From positions 1 to 16,102 of the forward strand of contig CAZMQF010000048.1 in assembly GCA_964568365.1 (NCBI GenBank): a stretch of 16,102 bases of DNA, in the 5' to 3' direction. The position numbers and the translations under genes are program-made. Below are positions 7,331 to 14,104 of the stretch, in pieces (within the stretch, counting starts at the first letter, position 1; each line of letters opens with the position of its first letter). The stretch comes from CAYLMG01 sp964568365. Lineage in GTDB: Bacteria; Planctomycetota; Phycisphaerae; Sedimentisphaerales; Anaerobacaceae. Under the pieces are notes generated by a model. It was given only the letters and a program-made list of their open reading frames with translations. It did no database searches and was not told the DNA's origin.

Positions 7331-8605
7331 TTACTTTTTACTTGGGTCGCAAACCTTTCCCATAAACAATATACTGCCTGTCTGGTTATCTTTTATCATA
7401 AATATAAATGAGTGATCCGCCATAAATATTGGAAGGGGGCTTCGCATAGATGTTGTCATCATAACAACTGCAGTTGCCGCAGCCGCCTCTGTCCCCTCCT
7501 CGTTGACTTCCACAAACGCCTTGTGAATTACCGCCGAGATAAATAATTCTTTAGTCCCTGTCATGCCTGAGAAATCAGCAGGCGGTAAAGAAAAAGCATC
7601 CTTTATTCCCATAGCAGAAAGCACATTCGCCAGACTGAATTCCGATGTAAATGTAAATCTCGGCAGATAAACTTTCAGTTCCTGTTCGCGAGGCTTCTCA
7701 AGCCATTTCTCCAAATTTTCAAACGAAAGTTCTTTTTCAATTTTTTTCACTCCCTCGACCTCTTTCGGTAGCAGAACAACCATACTCAAATCATCGCCCT
7801 TGTATCCAAGCTCAAGAATCTGCAAACTACCATTCCCGTAGTATTTAAACTTCTCCTTTAAATACATCATTGGCACGGTTACTGTATTACGTGACGAAGT
7901 ATGAAAAGGAGCATCTTTCGTATCTTTTTTGTCAAACTCAAACTGCCATTTACCCTTAAAATAAATCGCATTGGTCAGCACAAGCCGTGTCAGCTCACCG
8001 ATTACACCCGGTTTAATGAGGTCTTTGATTTTGTCTTTGGTTTTTTTCTCAACCCACCTGTTTATGGTCTGACGAGTCCTTTCCGTTTGGCCTGCAAAAT
8101 CAACCTCATTTAGCCCGGCATCATAATTTCTATTTACCAATTCAATGTACGATTTCAAAAACTTATAACCCTTTTGTCCCCACAGGGCATTGGCAACATT
8201 AAGCTCATATTCGCCTTTTTCCCCTCTTTCATTCAATTTTGTCCCGATGTTCCCAAATACCGTGTGCAGCTTCTCTTGCGGCAAAGAAAAATGTAAAACC
8301 TTTTGCATCTGCCTTTCCGTATTGTCCCTCGCACCGGCATAGACAAGCGCCAGTGCAGTTGAAATGCTGTAAGGCGAGAAAAATAAGTTCTTTCCTTCCG
8401 CTCCAGGAGCCTCTGCAAGCTTTCCGTAAAGCTCAAGTGCAAATCTGCTGTTGCCCTGTGCAACATTGTTCATATCAGCCGGTTTAATCCCTTCATCTAC
8501 CCTCTCGTTCATACCCGGTAAAGCGCTGTGGGTAACAAGCATCAGGATTATCAAGCCTGTCAGAAAACAGATAATCGTTTTGTGAATTCTTATTCCACGT
8601 TTCAT
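7331..8605 (-). CDS. Secreted serpin (serine protease inhibitor)
   Basis: A 424-residue serpin of normal length with an N-terminal signal peptide (about 1-30), so it acts outside the cytoplasm. The fold is recognisable throughout: NLFFSPYSISTALALVYAGA (73-92), LVLTNAIYFKGKWQ (208-221) and the C-terminal signature DHSFIFMIKDNQTGSILFMG. The hinge EEGTEAAAATAVV (369-381) is small and Ala-rich, the form found in inhibitory serpins that insert their loop into the beta sheet. Counting from the hinge as in antichymotrypsin places P1-P1' at T385-S386. The loop is a few residues longer than usual and contains M387 and R388, so cleavage at Met or Arg is possible. The target protease is not known. GGAGG lies 8 nt before the ATG. 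The gene lies between the anti-sigma gene and a metallopeptidase gene, spaced 14 nt on each side. Confidence 0.93.
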   Translation of the reverse strand: MKRGIRIHKTIICFLTGLIILMLVTHSALPGMNERVDEGIKPADMNNVAQGNSRFALELYGKLAEAPGAEGKNLFFSPYSISTALALVYAGARDNTERQMQKVLHFSLPQEKLHTVFGNIGTKLNERGEKGEYELNVANALWGQKGYKFLKSYIELVNRNYDAGLNEVDFAGQTERTRQTINRWVEKKTKDKIKDLIKPGVIGELTRLVLTNAIYFKGKWQFEFDKKDTKDAPFHTSSRNTVTVPMMYLKEKFKYYGNGSLQILELGYKGDDLSMVVLLPKEVEGVKKIEKELSFENLEKWLEKPREQELKVYLPRFTFTSEFSLANVLSAMGIKDAFSLPPADFSGMTGTKELFISAVIHKAFVEVNEEGTEAAAATAVVMMTTSMRSPLPIFMADHSFIFMIKDNQTGSILFMGKVCDPSKK

Positions 8606-8619
8606 AATTTTATCCTCCC

Positions 8620-10440
8620 TTATTGGTTGCTCTCTTCCTGCCGTATCCCGTGATATGTCCTGACCGTATATTCGAACTCCTTTTTCGTTTCCGGCTTAAG
8701 CTCGACTGTAAACTTGACCGTATCCAAATCCTCTTTCTCGAAACTGTCAAAATCACCATTTTTAGAAATATCCCAGTATTGGCTCGCAAAGTTTCTTTTA
8801 ATCTCAACCTTGACAGGTATGCCCCTCGTATTGCGAACTTCAATATTGTACGTTCGCATCTCGTCCCAGCCGGCAATATTGCCTTTACTATCAAATTTGA
8901 AGTTTTCCGTTGTAAACTCCATCAATGTCGGCTCAACAACGACATTCTCTACAGGCCCGAGATTCAATTCAACTTCCTCATCTATAGGTATGTACTTGAA
9001 GGACGATTGTCCCGTATATGATAAATGCCCCGCATTATCGACACCGCGATAGACCTTCAGCGTTCCTCCGGGTATAGGCGTTTCGCCGAGCTTGTGCTTT
9101 TGGTCGTTCTTAAAACTCAAAAACCTGATAACCGAATTGCCGTAACGCTGTTGTTCATATTTATAAAGATTAACGACCGGCACATCATCTGCTGTGAAAC
9201 TTATCAGCCTTTTTGACCAGCCGGTCTCAATCGTCTCTGTCCCCTCAATCGTGTAAAGAAAATACTCGCTCAGTCCTTCTTTTGTGATTACTTTTTGTCT
9301 CAATTCGCCTAGAGATAAACTATAATATTGTTGTACCGCAAAGCCTCGCATCCTACTAAGTTCTTCTTTCTTATCTGAAGATAAGTCCAGAAACTCTCCC
9401 GGTCTGCCATAAGGCCACTGTCGTCTGGCAAGCTCAGCTATTTCGTCGAGTATATGCACTTTCCCGACGATAAGACGTGTCTGGGCATTTTCGTAATCTT
9501 CGCCGCTGTTGTTTGTCACCCGAACGTAACCTTCAAGCCGCATTGTTTTTTCATCTTCTGTTAATGTCCCCATATAAAATGCCCGCCAGCTTAATCCAGA
9601 AGTAAAATAAGTTATCTCGAACGGTACCTGCCCTTCGACTTCGGAATGTATGAGCCATCTGCCGACCTCTTTTAATCGAGGCGGGAATACAAGCTGCTCA
9701 ATCTCGATTTTCCCTTTCTCTTCGAGCGGCTCCAGATTAAGGCTCGTCGGGTCAATCAAAGTATTGGCCCACATAAACTGCAGCCAGTTCCAGCCCCTCT
9801 TTAGCGTAAGATTGCGTCTCTCACGAACAAGCGTCAGGTCCGCAGAATTATAAATCGTCGTCTGAACATTTTCTCTTCTCGGCAGTGTAACCAGTTCAAT
9901 CGCACTGGCCGGTGCAAATGGCGGCTTATCCTCTTCTTTTATTGATACTATTGATTCGCTGCCCTTGAATCCGCGTCCTATTTCTCTTGAATCCCGCCCG
10001 ATTTCGTCCTTATGTTCAGCCGCGATTTCTTTGCCGCCATAAGCATACCTTTCCATCCTTTGAGGCTTATCTATCCCCACACCTTCTATAAGTCTGCTTT
10101 TTCTCTGTTCCTTAATTTCCGAAACCACCAGCAGCGATGCCACGAGCAGAACCGCAGCAGCCGCACCTATCCAGGCAGGTATCTTAAACGTCCTTAACTT
10201 TAGCTTCGCCCGGCGGGACGCCTTGATATTTTCAAGCACTCTGGAAACTAACTCTTCGTTTAGCTGCGGTTCTTCTCGCAGCAGCTCCAGCGAAGAAAAT
10301 TTAGCCTCCAGCCGTTCATTGAGTTGACGGCACCTTTCGCACCCTTTGAGATGCTCTGCAGCCTCTGCAATCTGCTCTTTTGAGGCGAGCTTAAATTGGT
10401 ATTCAATAAGTTCTTTTTCTGTAAGATGATTTTTCTTCAT
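8620..10440 (-). CDS. Transmembrane anti-sigma factor with DUF4139-type ectodomain
   Basis: A 606-residue membrane protein built of two known parts. Residues 1-80 are a zinc anti-sigma domain: H30, C34 and C37 form the H-x3-C-x2-C motif of ZAS/RsrA-type proteins. Residues 88-107 are one membrane helix (AWIGAAAAVLLVASLLVV), preceded by a basic stretch, so the N terminus is cytoplasmic. Residues 108-180 are a charged linker. Residues 181-606 are a DUF4139-type domain with SGLSWRAFYMG (281-291) and NNSGEDYENAQTRLIVG (310-326), nearly the same protein as the lipoprotein at 3419-4762. Its ATG overlaps the stop of the ECF sigma gene (ATGA), the usual arrangement for a cognate pair. It should hold the sigma factor at the membrane and release it in response to an external event. 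The signal and any cleavage step are not visible. Confidence 0.88.
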   Translation of the reverse strand: MKKNHLTEKELIEYQFKLASKEQIAEAAEHLKGCERCRQLNERLEAKFSSLELLREEPQLNEELVSRVLENIKASRRAKLKLRTFKIPAWIGAAAAVLLVASLLVVSEIKEQRKSRLIEGVGIDKPQRMERYAYGGKEIAAEHKDEIGRDSREIGRGFKGSESIVSIKEEDKPPFAPASAIELVTLPRRENVQTTIYNSADLTLVRERRNLTLKRGWNWLQFMWANTLIDPTSLNLEPLEEKGKIEIEQLVFPPRLKEVGRWLIHSEVEGQVPFEITYFTSGLSWRAFYMGTLTEDEKTMRLEGYVRVTNNSGEDYENAQTRLIVGKVHILDEIAELARRQWPYGRPGEFLDLSSDKKEELSRMRGFAVQQYYSLSLGELRQKVITKEGLSEYFLYTIEGTETIETGWSKRLISFTADDVPVVNLYKYEQQRYGNSVIRFLSFKNDQKHKLGETPIPGGTLKVYRGVDNAGHLSYTGQSSFKYIPIDEEVELNLGPVENVVVEPTLMEFTTENFKFDSKGNIAGWDEMRTYNIEVRNTRGIPVKVEIKRNFASQYWDISKNGDFDSFEKEDLDTVKFTVELKPETKKEFEYTVRTYHGIRQEESNQ

Positions 10441-11024
10441 AAAATTTTCCGCTGCTCTGGTAGTTTATCGGCCAGTGTCTTCAATGCTCTATACATTTGT
10501 TTCTTGACGGTTCCAATCGAGCAGCCCAGCACCTTGGCAACTTGTGAATAACTCATCTGCTGATAATAGCTCAGCACAAGAGCCGCTCGCTGACCTGCCG
10601 GCAGCGAAATTATAAAATCTCGTAGCTGTTCAGTCAGCTCAGCCTCCGCTGCCTTTTCAAAAGGATTATTCGAGTTATCTGCTGTAACGACCGCTCCGAA
10701 TTCTTCGCCGTCGGAGTTTCCCGTTTCAATCATCTCGTTTAGCGATAAAGCCGGCTGTTTTTTTTGACGTCGAAAACCGTCCATAACAACGTTTGTTGCT
10801 ATGGTAAAAAGCCACGACTTGAAACTTCCTTGCCGAAACGTATTCGCCTTTTCATACACTTTCATAAAGGTCTGCTGAAAATAATCTTCTGCCTTTTCTC
10901 TGCTGCCGCTCATCTTAATAATATATCCTAACAGAGCCGGACCTTCTCGGCGCACGATTTGCTCAAAAGCATCACCGTCTCCCAGTTTATGGGCTTCTAT
11001 CAAGCTGTTGTCTGTAATCACCAT
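10437..11024 (-). CDS. ECF-family RNA polymerase sigma factor
   Basis: A 195-residue group 4 sigma factor. Residues about 18-88 form the sigma-2 domain, with region 2.2 AEDYFQQTFMKVYEKA and the promoter-melting part SFKSWLFTIATNVVMDGFRR. A polar linker (about 90-128) follows, then the sigma-4 domain (130-190), with SLPAGQRAALVLSYYQQ and the helix-turn-helix MSYSQVAKVLGCSIGTVKKQ that reads the -35 element. There is no sigma-3 domain. It is the first gene of the operon and overlaps the anti-sigma gene by four bases, so the two are translationally coupled. GGAG lies 13 nt before the ATG, rather far. An ECF-type promoter candidate lies 28 nt upstream, suggesting autoregulation. The ECF class is certain; the ECF subgroup is not assigned. 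Confidence 0.95.
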   Translation of the reverse strand: MVITDNSLIEAHKLGDGDAFEQIVRREGPALLGYIIKMSGSREKAEDYFQQTFMKVYEKANTFRQGSFKSWLFTIATNVVMDGFRRQKKQPALSLNEMIETGNSDGEEFGAVVTADNSNNPFEKAAEAELTEQLRDFIISLPAGQRAALVLSYYQQMSYSQVAKVLGCSIGTVKKQMYRALKTLADKLPEQRKIL

Positions 11025-11050
11025 TTAGGCTGCCCGCTCCAGTTAATTCT

Positions 11051-11134
11051 TTAGACGTCTATAGTAGCCTGATGGTTGACAGCAGGTAAGTAAATTTTTT
11101 GTAAAACATTTAATCTTTTAGCCGAGTATAACAA
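11051..11134 (-). CDS. Possible 27-codon leader peptide upstream of the sigma gene
   Basis: A TTG at 11134 is preceded by a full AGGAGG at 6-nt spacing, the strongest ribosome site in this intergenic region. The frame stays open for 27 codons (starting MLYSAKRLNVLQKIYLPAV) and stops at 11051, inside the -10 of the proposed ECF promoter. It would be translated only from a transcript that starts farther upstream. The peptide has no motif. The ribosome site may be chance; this is a weak call. Confidence 0.15.
   Translation of the reverse strand: MLYSAKRLNVLQKIYLPAVNHQATIDV
11052..11081 (-). promoter_or_regulatory. ECF-type promoter candidate for the sigma operon
   Basis: On the minus strand TGTCAACC (11081-11074) is followed after 16 nt by CGTCTA (11057-11052). 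ECF promoters commonly have an AAC in the -35 and CGTC in the -10 at this distance. The ATG of the sigma gene is 28 nt downstream of the -10, leaving a short leader that still contains GGAG. Position, spacing and both half-motifs fit an autoregulated promoter, but it is a motif reading, not a mapped start. Farther upstream, GGTG..CACC (11160-11171) is a small inverted repeat between the divergent genes. Confidence 0.5.
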
Positions 11135-11211
11135 AATATACCTCCTGCATTTGAATAAAGGTGTTATCACCGTTGCAAAAGAGGATTTTGGTGAGGCTGA
11201 AACAAAAAATG

Positions 11212-11239
11212 TTGCTTAAAAGAAATTTTTTGTTATAAT
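11212..11239 (+). promoter_or_regulatory. Sigma-70 type promoter for the DUF1573 lipoprotein
   Basis: A perfect TATAAT -10 (11234-11239) lies 16 nt after TTGCTT (11212-11217), a fair -35. Transcription would begin near 11246, giving a leader of about 45 nt with AGGAG before the ATG at 11292. It points away from the sigma operon, so the two units are divergent and use different promoter types. Confidence 0.6.
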
Positions 11240-11291
11240 AAGATGTTTTAACCGAAAAGAAAGTTGACCTGATTAAATAGGAGTTAACAGT

Positions 11292-12443
11292 ATGAAACGC
11301 TTAGGTTTTACTTTGTGCATTTTAGTTGTTTTTTCTTTCGGTTTTTTCCTCACCGGCTGCGATGAGCAGGGCTCACCACAAAAAACAACCGGGAAAAAAC
11401 CAGATGCAGCAAAATTATTAGAAAGTCAAAAGGTCCCCGCTGAAGGCAAAACATCTGTTGAAAAAACGCCGGAAAATACATTAGCAAAAGAGCCTGAGAA
11501 AACAGTTCAAGCCGGCTCCAAAAGCACAGGACCGGAAATCAAATTCGAATCTACTAAGCACGATTTCGGGCAGGTCTCTCCAAAGTCGGATAGTAAATGC
11601 GGATTTAAATTTACGAATGTTGGCGGCGATGTCCTCGAAATAAAAAATATCAGAACGACCTGTGGTTGTACTGTGGCCAAACTCGCTAAGAAAAAGTATG
11701 CTCCAGGCGAAAGCGGCGAAATTGAGGTCAGTTTTAAAGCTGGTGTCGGAACTGCGCCCGTACAGAAACATTTATATGTCTTGAGTAATGACAAAAAGCA
11801 CCCGAGCGTTGCACTCACGATACAGGCCTCTGTCGCAAAAGTAGTCGAGTTCGAACCGGAAACAATCAGCCTGTCACTTAAACAGGAAAATGCCGGATGC
11901 CCTGAAATCAAGATTCGAAGTCTTGATGGAAAAAAATTCTCTGTAACACAATTTAAATCAAGCCCTGACAGCATAGTTGCAGACTTCGACCCGAATCAAA
12001 AGGCAACTGAATTTGTCCTCAAGCCGCGGGTGAATATGAAAAAGCTCGAACAGAACTTGAGCGGCTATGTCCGGATTTATCTCGACCACCCCAGTTGCAG
12101 TCTGATTACTACCAGATATAGCGCGCCGGCAGAATTTTCGAGCCGACCGGCTGTCGTTCTTGTTTTCAAGGCTGAGCCCGGAAAACCAATAATAAAAGAA
12201 AACGTCTGGGTAAAGAATAACTATGATGAGGATTTCTTTATCGAATCAATTTCCTCCGAAAAAGGTTTTGTAAAAGTACTCACCAGCGAAAAAATAGATA
12301 AAGGCAGTTATAAACTTAACTTGCAGATAGATCCACCTAAATTACGGGGAAATGCAAAGTCTTTTCAAGATAACTTGCTTGTTAAAATAAAAGGCGGCAA
12401 GCAGCTAAAAGTTAGCTGTCGCGGCTTCTATGCAGGAAGTTAA
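11292..12443 (+). CDS. DUF1573-containing lipoprotein
   Basis: A 383-residue exported lipoprotein with lipobox FLTGC (C23). A low-complexity Lys/Glu/Pro linker (about 25-78) leads to a DUF1573 domain (about 82-180). Visible hallmarks are IKFESTKHDFGQV, FTNVGGDVLEIKNI, the TTCGCT motif with C124 and C126, and YAPGESGEIEVSFKAG. DUF1573 belongs to the ASH/HYDIN-like immunoglobulin folds and is common in Bacteroidetes and planctomycetes; no activity is established. The C-terminal half (about 185-383) looks like one or two more beta-sandwich domains (for example KPIIKENVWVKNNYDEDFFIESI). AGGAG lies 8 nt before the ATG. It is divergent from the sigma operon and followed by a 340-nt gap, so it is probably monocistronic. 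Confidence 0.9.
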   Translation: MKRLGFTLCILVVFSFGFFLTGCDEQGSPQKTTGKKPDAAKLLESQKVPAEGKTSVEKTPENTLAKEPEKTVQAGSKSTGPEIKFESTKHDFGQVSPKSDSKCGFKFTNVGGDVLEIKNIRTTCGCTVAKLAKKKYAPGESGEIEVSFKAGVGTAPVQKHLYVLSNDKKHPSVALTIQASVAKVVEFEPETISLSLKQENAGCPEIKIRSLDGKKFSVTQFKSSPDSIVADFDPNQKATEFVLKPRVNMKKLEQNLSGYVRIYLDHPSCSLITTRYSAPAEFSSRPAVVLVFKAEPGKPIIKENVWVKNNYDEDFFIESISSEKGFVKVLTSEKIDKGSYKLNLQIDPPKLRGNAKSFQDNLLVKIKGGKQLKVSCRGFYAGS

Positions 12444-12785
12444 AAAATGTATTATCGTTTCATAGAAACGGCAGTTCGAAATCTGTATTAGTCTGAGTCT
12501 GACTGCATAAAAACAGCTGTTATCGGTACTACACAAATTTGCGCGATAATAAGCTGTTATATAAACTCTGAATCATTATTATCTTGGAGGAATAATTCGG
12601 ACACAAAAAGCCTTAACTATTCGCACAACAGCCTCTGATGTCACAAATTATTTTGAAAAAATATCTATTGGGAGGGAACAAAATATTGCCGATAACGTCT
12701 TAATATTAGAGACCGTTTTAGTATATCTGAGGCTTGTAAGCTTTTCTTTGATATGAACCTGCTCATTTGTTGATGAGATAAAAAA
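12444..12785. other. Intergenic region with an imperfect hairpin and orphan ribosome sites
   Basis: No complete gene is visible in this 340-nt stretch. AACAGCT (12512-12518) plus TTATCG (12520-12525) pairs with CGATAA (12544-12549) plus AGCTGTT (12552-12558), giving a 13-bp hairpin with small bulges and no T-tract. A small perfect stem CGTTTC/GAAACG lies at 12456-12470. Two Shine-Dalgarno-like GGAGG stretches, near 12586 and 12671, are not followed by an ATG or GTG at the right distance. After the first, a frame without a normal start codon stays open from about 12562 to 12758. An ECF-like promoter motif lies at 12674-12703. The region could hold a decayed small gene or a structured leader. 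Confidence 0.4.
12674..12703 (+). promoter_or_regulatory. ECF-type promoter candidate upstream of the GspC-like gene
   Basis: GGGAAC (12674-12679) is followed after 16 nt by CGTCTTAA (12696-12703), close to the general ECF pattern GGAAC...CGTCTAA. It shares AAC and CGTCT with the promoter candidate before the sigma gene, with one base less between AAC and CGTCT. The start would lie near 12710, about 75 nt before the GspC-like ATG. The match could be chance; it is worth testing because an ECF sigma factor lies nearby. Confidence 0.33.
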
Positions 12786-13769
12786 ATGATAAAAACCGTG
12801 AGAATAGCAAGTATTCTGACAGCTCTGCTGGTTGTTGTTATTATCGCCCTGCCTGTAGTCTCGGGGGCAAATACCGACGATACAAAAACCAAAAAGTCTT
12901 TAGAGGTTCAAAGCGTCGTGGAAAGATTTAAAAAGACACGAGGCAATAGAGCAAAAAAAGACGCCGACCAGATACCACCGCTCGTAAGAGAGGCTAAAGA
13001 TTTTGCCTTATATCTTAATCCTCCAAAACCGCCAGTCATAATACTAAGACCGCCGCCCGAGAGACCTATAGCCGTGCCTCCTCCTCAAAACATACCAAGA
13101 ACTGCTAAATTTAATCTTATTGCCACTTGTGTCCATCAATCAAATCCGGCATTCTCGGTCGCTTTGATTGACGAACCCGGCCGGGACCGCAGATGGGTCA
13201 GGCAGTCTGACGTCGTCGGCCGTCTGATTATAAAAGAAATAAAGGAAGGTTCTGTTATTATTAACGATGGCACAAGGACTTATCCACTTGATATGGTCGC
13301 AAGGCCTGTCGAAACCTCTCTTGTTGTTGGAAAGTCAGCCGCAGATGCGTCGAAACTCCCAACTGACCTCCCAGCTGTTTTACTCAATAATATTGGACTT
13401 GATAAGACCGCTTTAATCAAAAAACAGACCCCTGCCGCAAAAAGGCCTGCAGAGTCAATTCGAAACCAGCAGAGGTCGGCGCCGATAAGAAGTCCTGAAG
13501 AACAGGAACTTTTTAATAAGTTTATTAAGGAGCTCCTCACCATCGAATCAGGCGATGAAGCCGCAAAAAAACGAGGTTCGGAACAAGCTGATGAGATGAT
13601 TGAAAAGTTTTTCTCGGATATCGAGAATATTACGAGGGTAAGCGGAAAAGAAGCACAAAAGCTTGATGACCTCGGTAAGAAGCTGGACAGCGAGAAAAGG
13701 GACCCAAATCAGCCGAAGGTAGATAAGACCCCCGCAAGCTCAAGAAGAAGACCACCTGTCCTGAGGTAA
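12786..13769 (+). CDS. GspC/PilP-like inner-membrane protein
   Basis: A 327-residue protein, probably the inner-membrane partner of the secretin encoded next. Residues 8-27 form one membrane helix (or uncleaved signal). A Pro-rich stretch (79-104, KPPVIILRPPPERP and AVPPPQNIP) could span part of the periplasm. Residues 107-172 resemble the small beta domain of T2SS GspC/PilP proteins: FNLIATCVHQSNPAFSVALID, then RWVRQSDVVGRLIIKEIKEG and SVIINDGTRTYPLDM, with the typical order of a value, a G-x-x-I turn and a final strand. The last 140 residues are charged and probably helical or disordered, ending in a basic tail. Only a weak ribosome site precedes the ATG; stops upstream in frame exclude a longer start. 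Assignment rests on the domain pattern and on the adjacent secretin. Confidence 0.65.
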   Translation: MIKTVRIASILTALLVVVIIALPVVSGANTDDTKTKKSLEVQSVVERFKKTRGNRAKKDADQIPPLVREAKDFALYLNPPKPPVIILRPPPERPIAVPPPQNIPRTAKFNLIATCVHQSNPAFSVALIDEPGRDRRWVRQSDVVGRLIIKEIKEGSVIINDGTRTYPLDMVARPVETSLVVGKSAADASKLPTDLPAVLLNNIGLDKTALIKKQTPAAKRPAESIRNQQRSAPIRSPEEQELFNKFIKELLTIESGDEAAKKRGSEQADEMIEKFFSDIENITRVSGKEAQKLDDLGKKLDSEKRDPNQPKVDKTPASSRRRPPVLR

Positions 13770-14100
13770 TCAATATAAGAGCAAATCCTGCTTTTTTACC
13801 AAGAGCTCAAAACAAAATCTTCTCAAAACCTAAGTGTTTATAATGCTTGTACTTTCGTTGCTTTTGGGTCGCTTTATCGGCCGTTTTTGACCGAAAAATG
13901 GGAACTTTTAGGCGTTTTTTATGTCTTATAGATAAGGTGATTTTAGCCTTTATTGATGCTTTGGAGCACCGTATGAAAACGAGCTTTGAATATCCCGGAA
14001 ATTGGTTCTGTAACAGTTACAGGCCAAGATGCCCGATAAAGGCAAACATAGAGCGGCACTTAATAGTTATACGCTCTGTATGTAACTTATGGAGTCATCT
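13770..14100 (+). other. Leader/intergenic region before the secretin gene
   Basis: This 330-nt gap holds a TATAAT (13839-13844) without a good -35 and an AT-rich hairpin, CCGTTTTT pairing with AAAAATGG (about 13881-13901). There is also a perfect inverted repeat CTTAT-AG-ATAAG (13925-13936) and the small frame listed separately. The length between two genes that normally lie adjacent suggests a separate promoter or a regulatory leader. I recognise no riboswitch class. Confidence 0.35.
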
Positions 14101-14104
14101 ATGA
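13973..14104 (+). CDS. Possible 43-residue small protein upstream of the secretin
   Basis: An ATG at 13973 has GGAG six nt upstream, the same sequence and spacing as the secretin gene's own ribosome site. The frame ends in TGA overlapping the secretin start as ATGA, a typical coupling arrangement. The peptide (start MKTSFEYPGNWFCNSYRP) has three cysteines, several aromatic and basic residues, no signal peptide and no known motif. The same frame is open upstream to a TTG at 13847 without a ribosome site. A leader peptide that couples translation to the secretin is one option; chance is another. Confidence 0.25.
   Translation: MKTSFEYPGNWFCNSYRPRCPIKANIERHLIVIRSVCNLWSHL

Noticed and set aside
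11076..11081. TTGACA on the plus strand as a -35 for the DUF1573 gene
   Set aside because: No acceptable -10 at 15-19 nt; it is the reverse of the TGTCAA in the ECF-type motif, and TTGCTT/TATAAT at 11212-11239 is a better promoter.
12456..12470. CGTTTC/GAAACG hairpin as terminator of the DUF1573 gene
   Set aside because: Only six base pairs and no T-tract follows on the plus strand.
12562..12758. Open frame after GGAGGA at about 12586
   Set aside because: No ATG, GTG or TTG at the right distance and no recognisable homology, so it is not called as a gene; it is mentioned only as part of the intergenic region.
14035..14065. GGCAAAC element as part of a cyclic-di-GMP (GEMM) riboswitch before the secretin
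   Set aside because: The other conserved GEMM parts and the expected pairing arms are absent.
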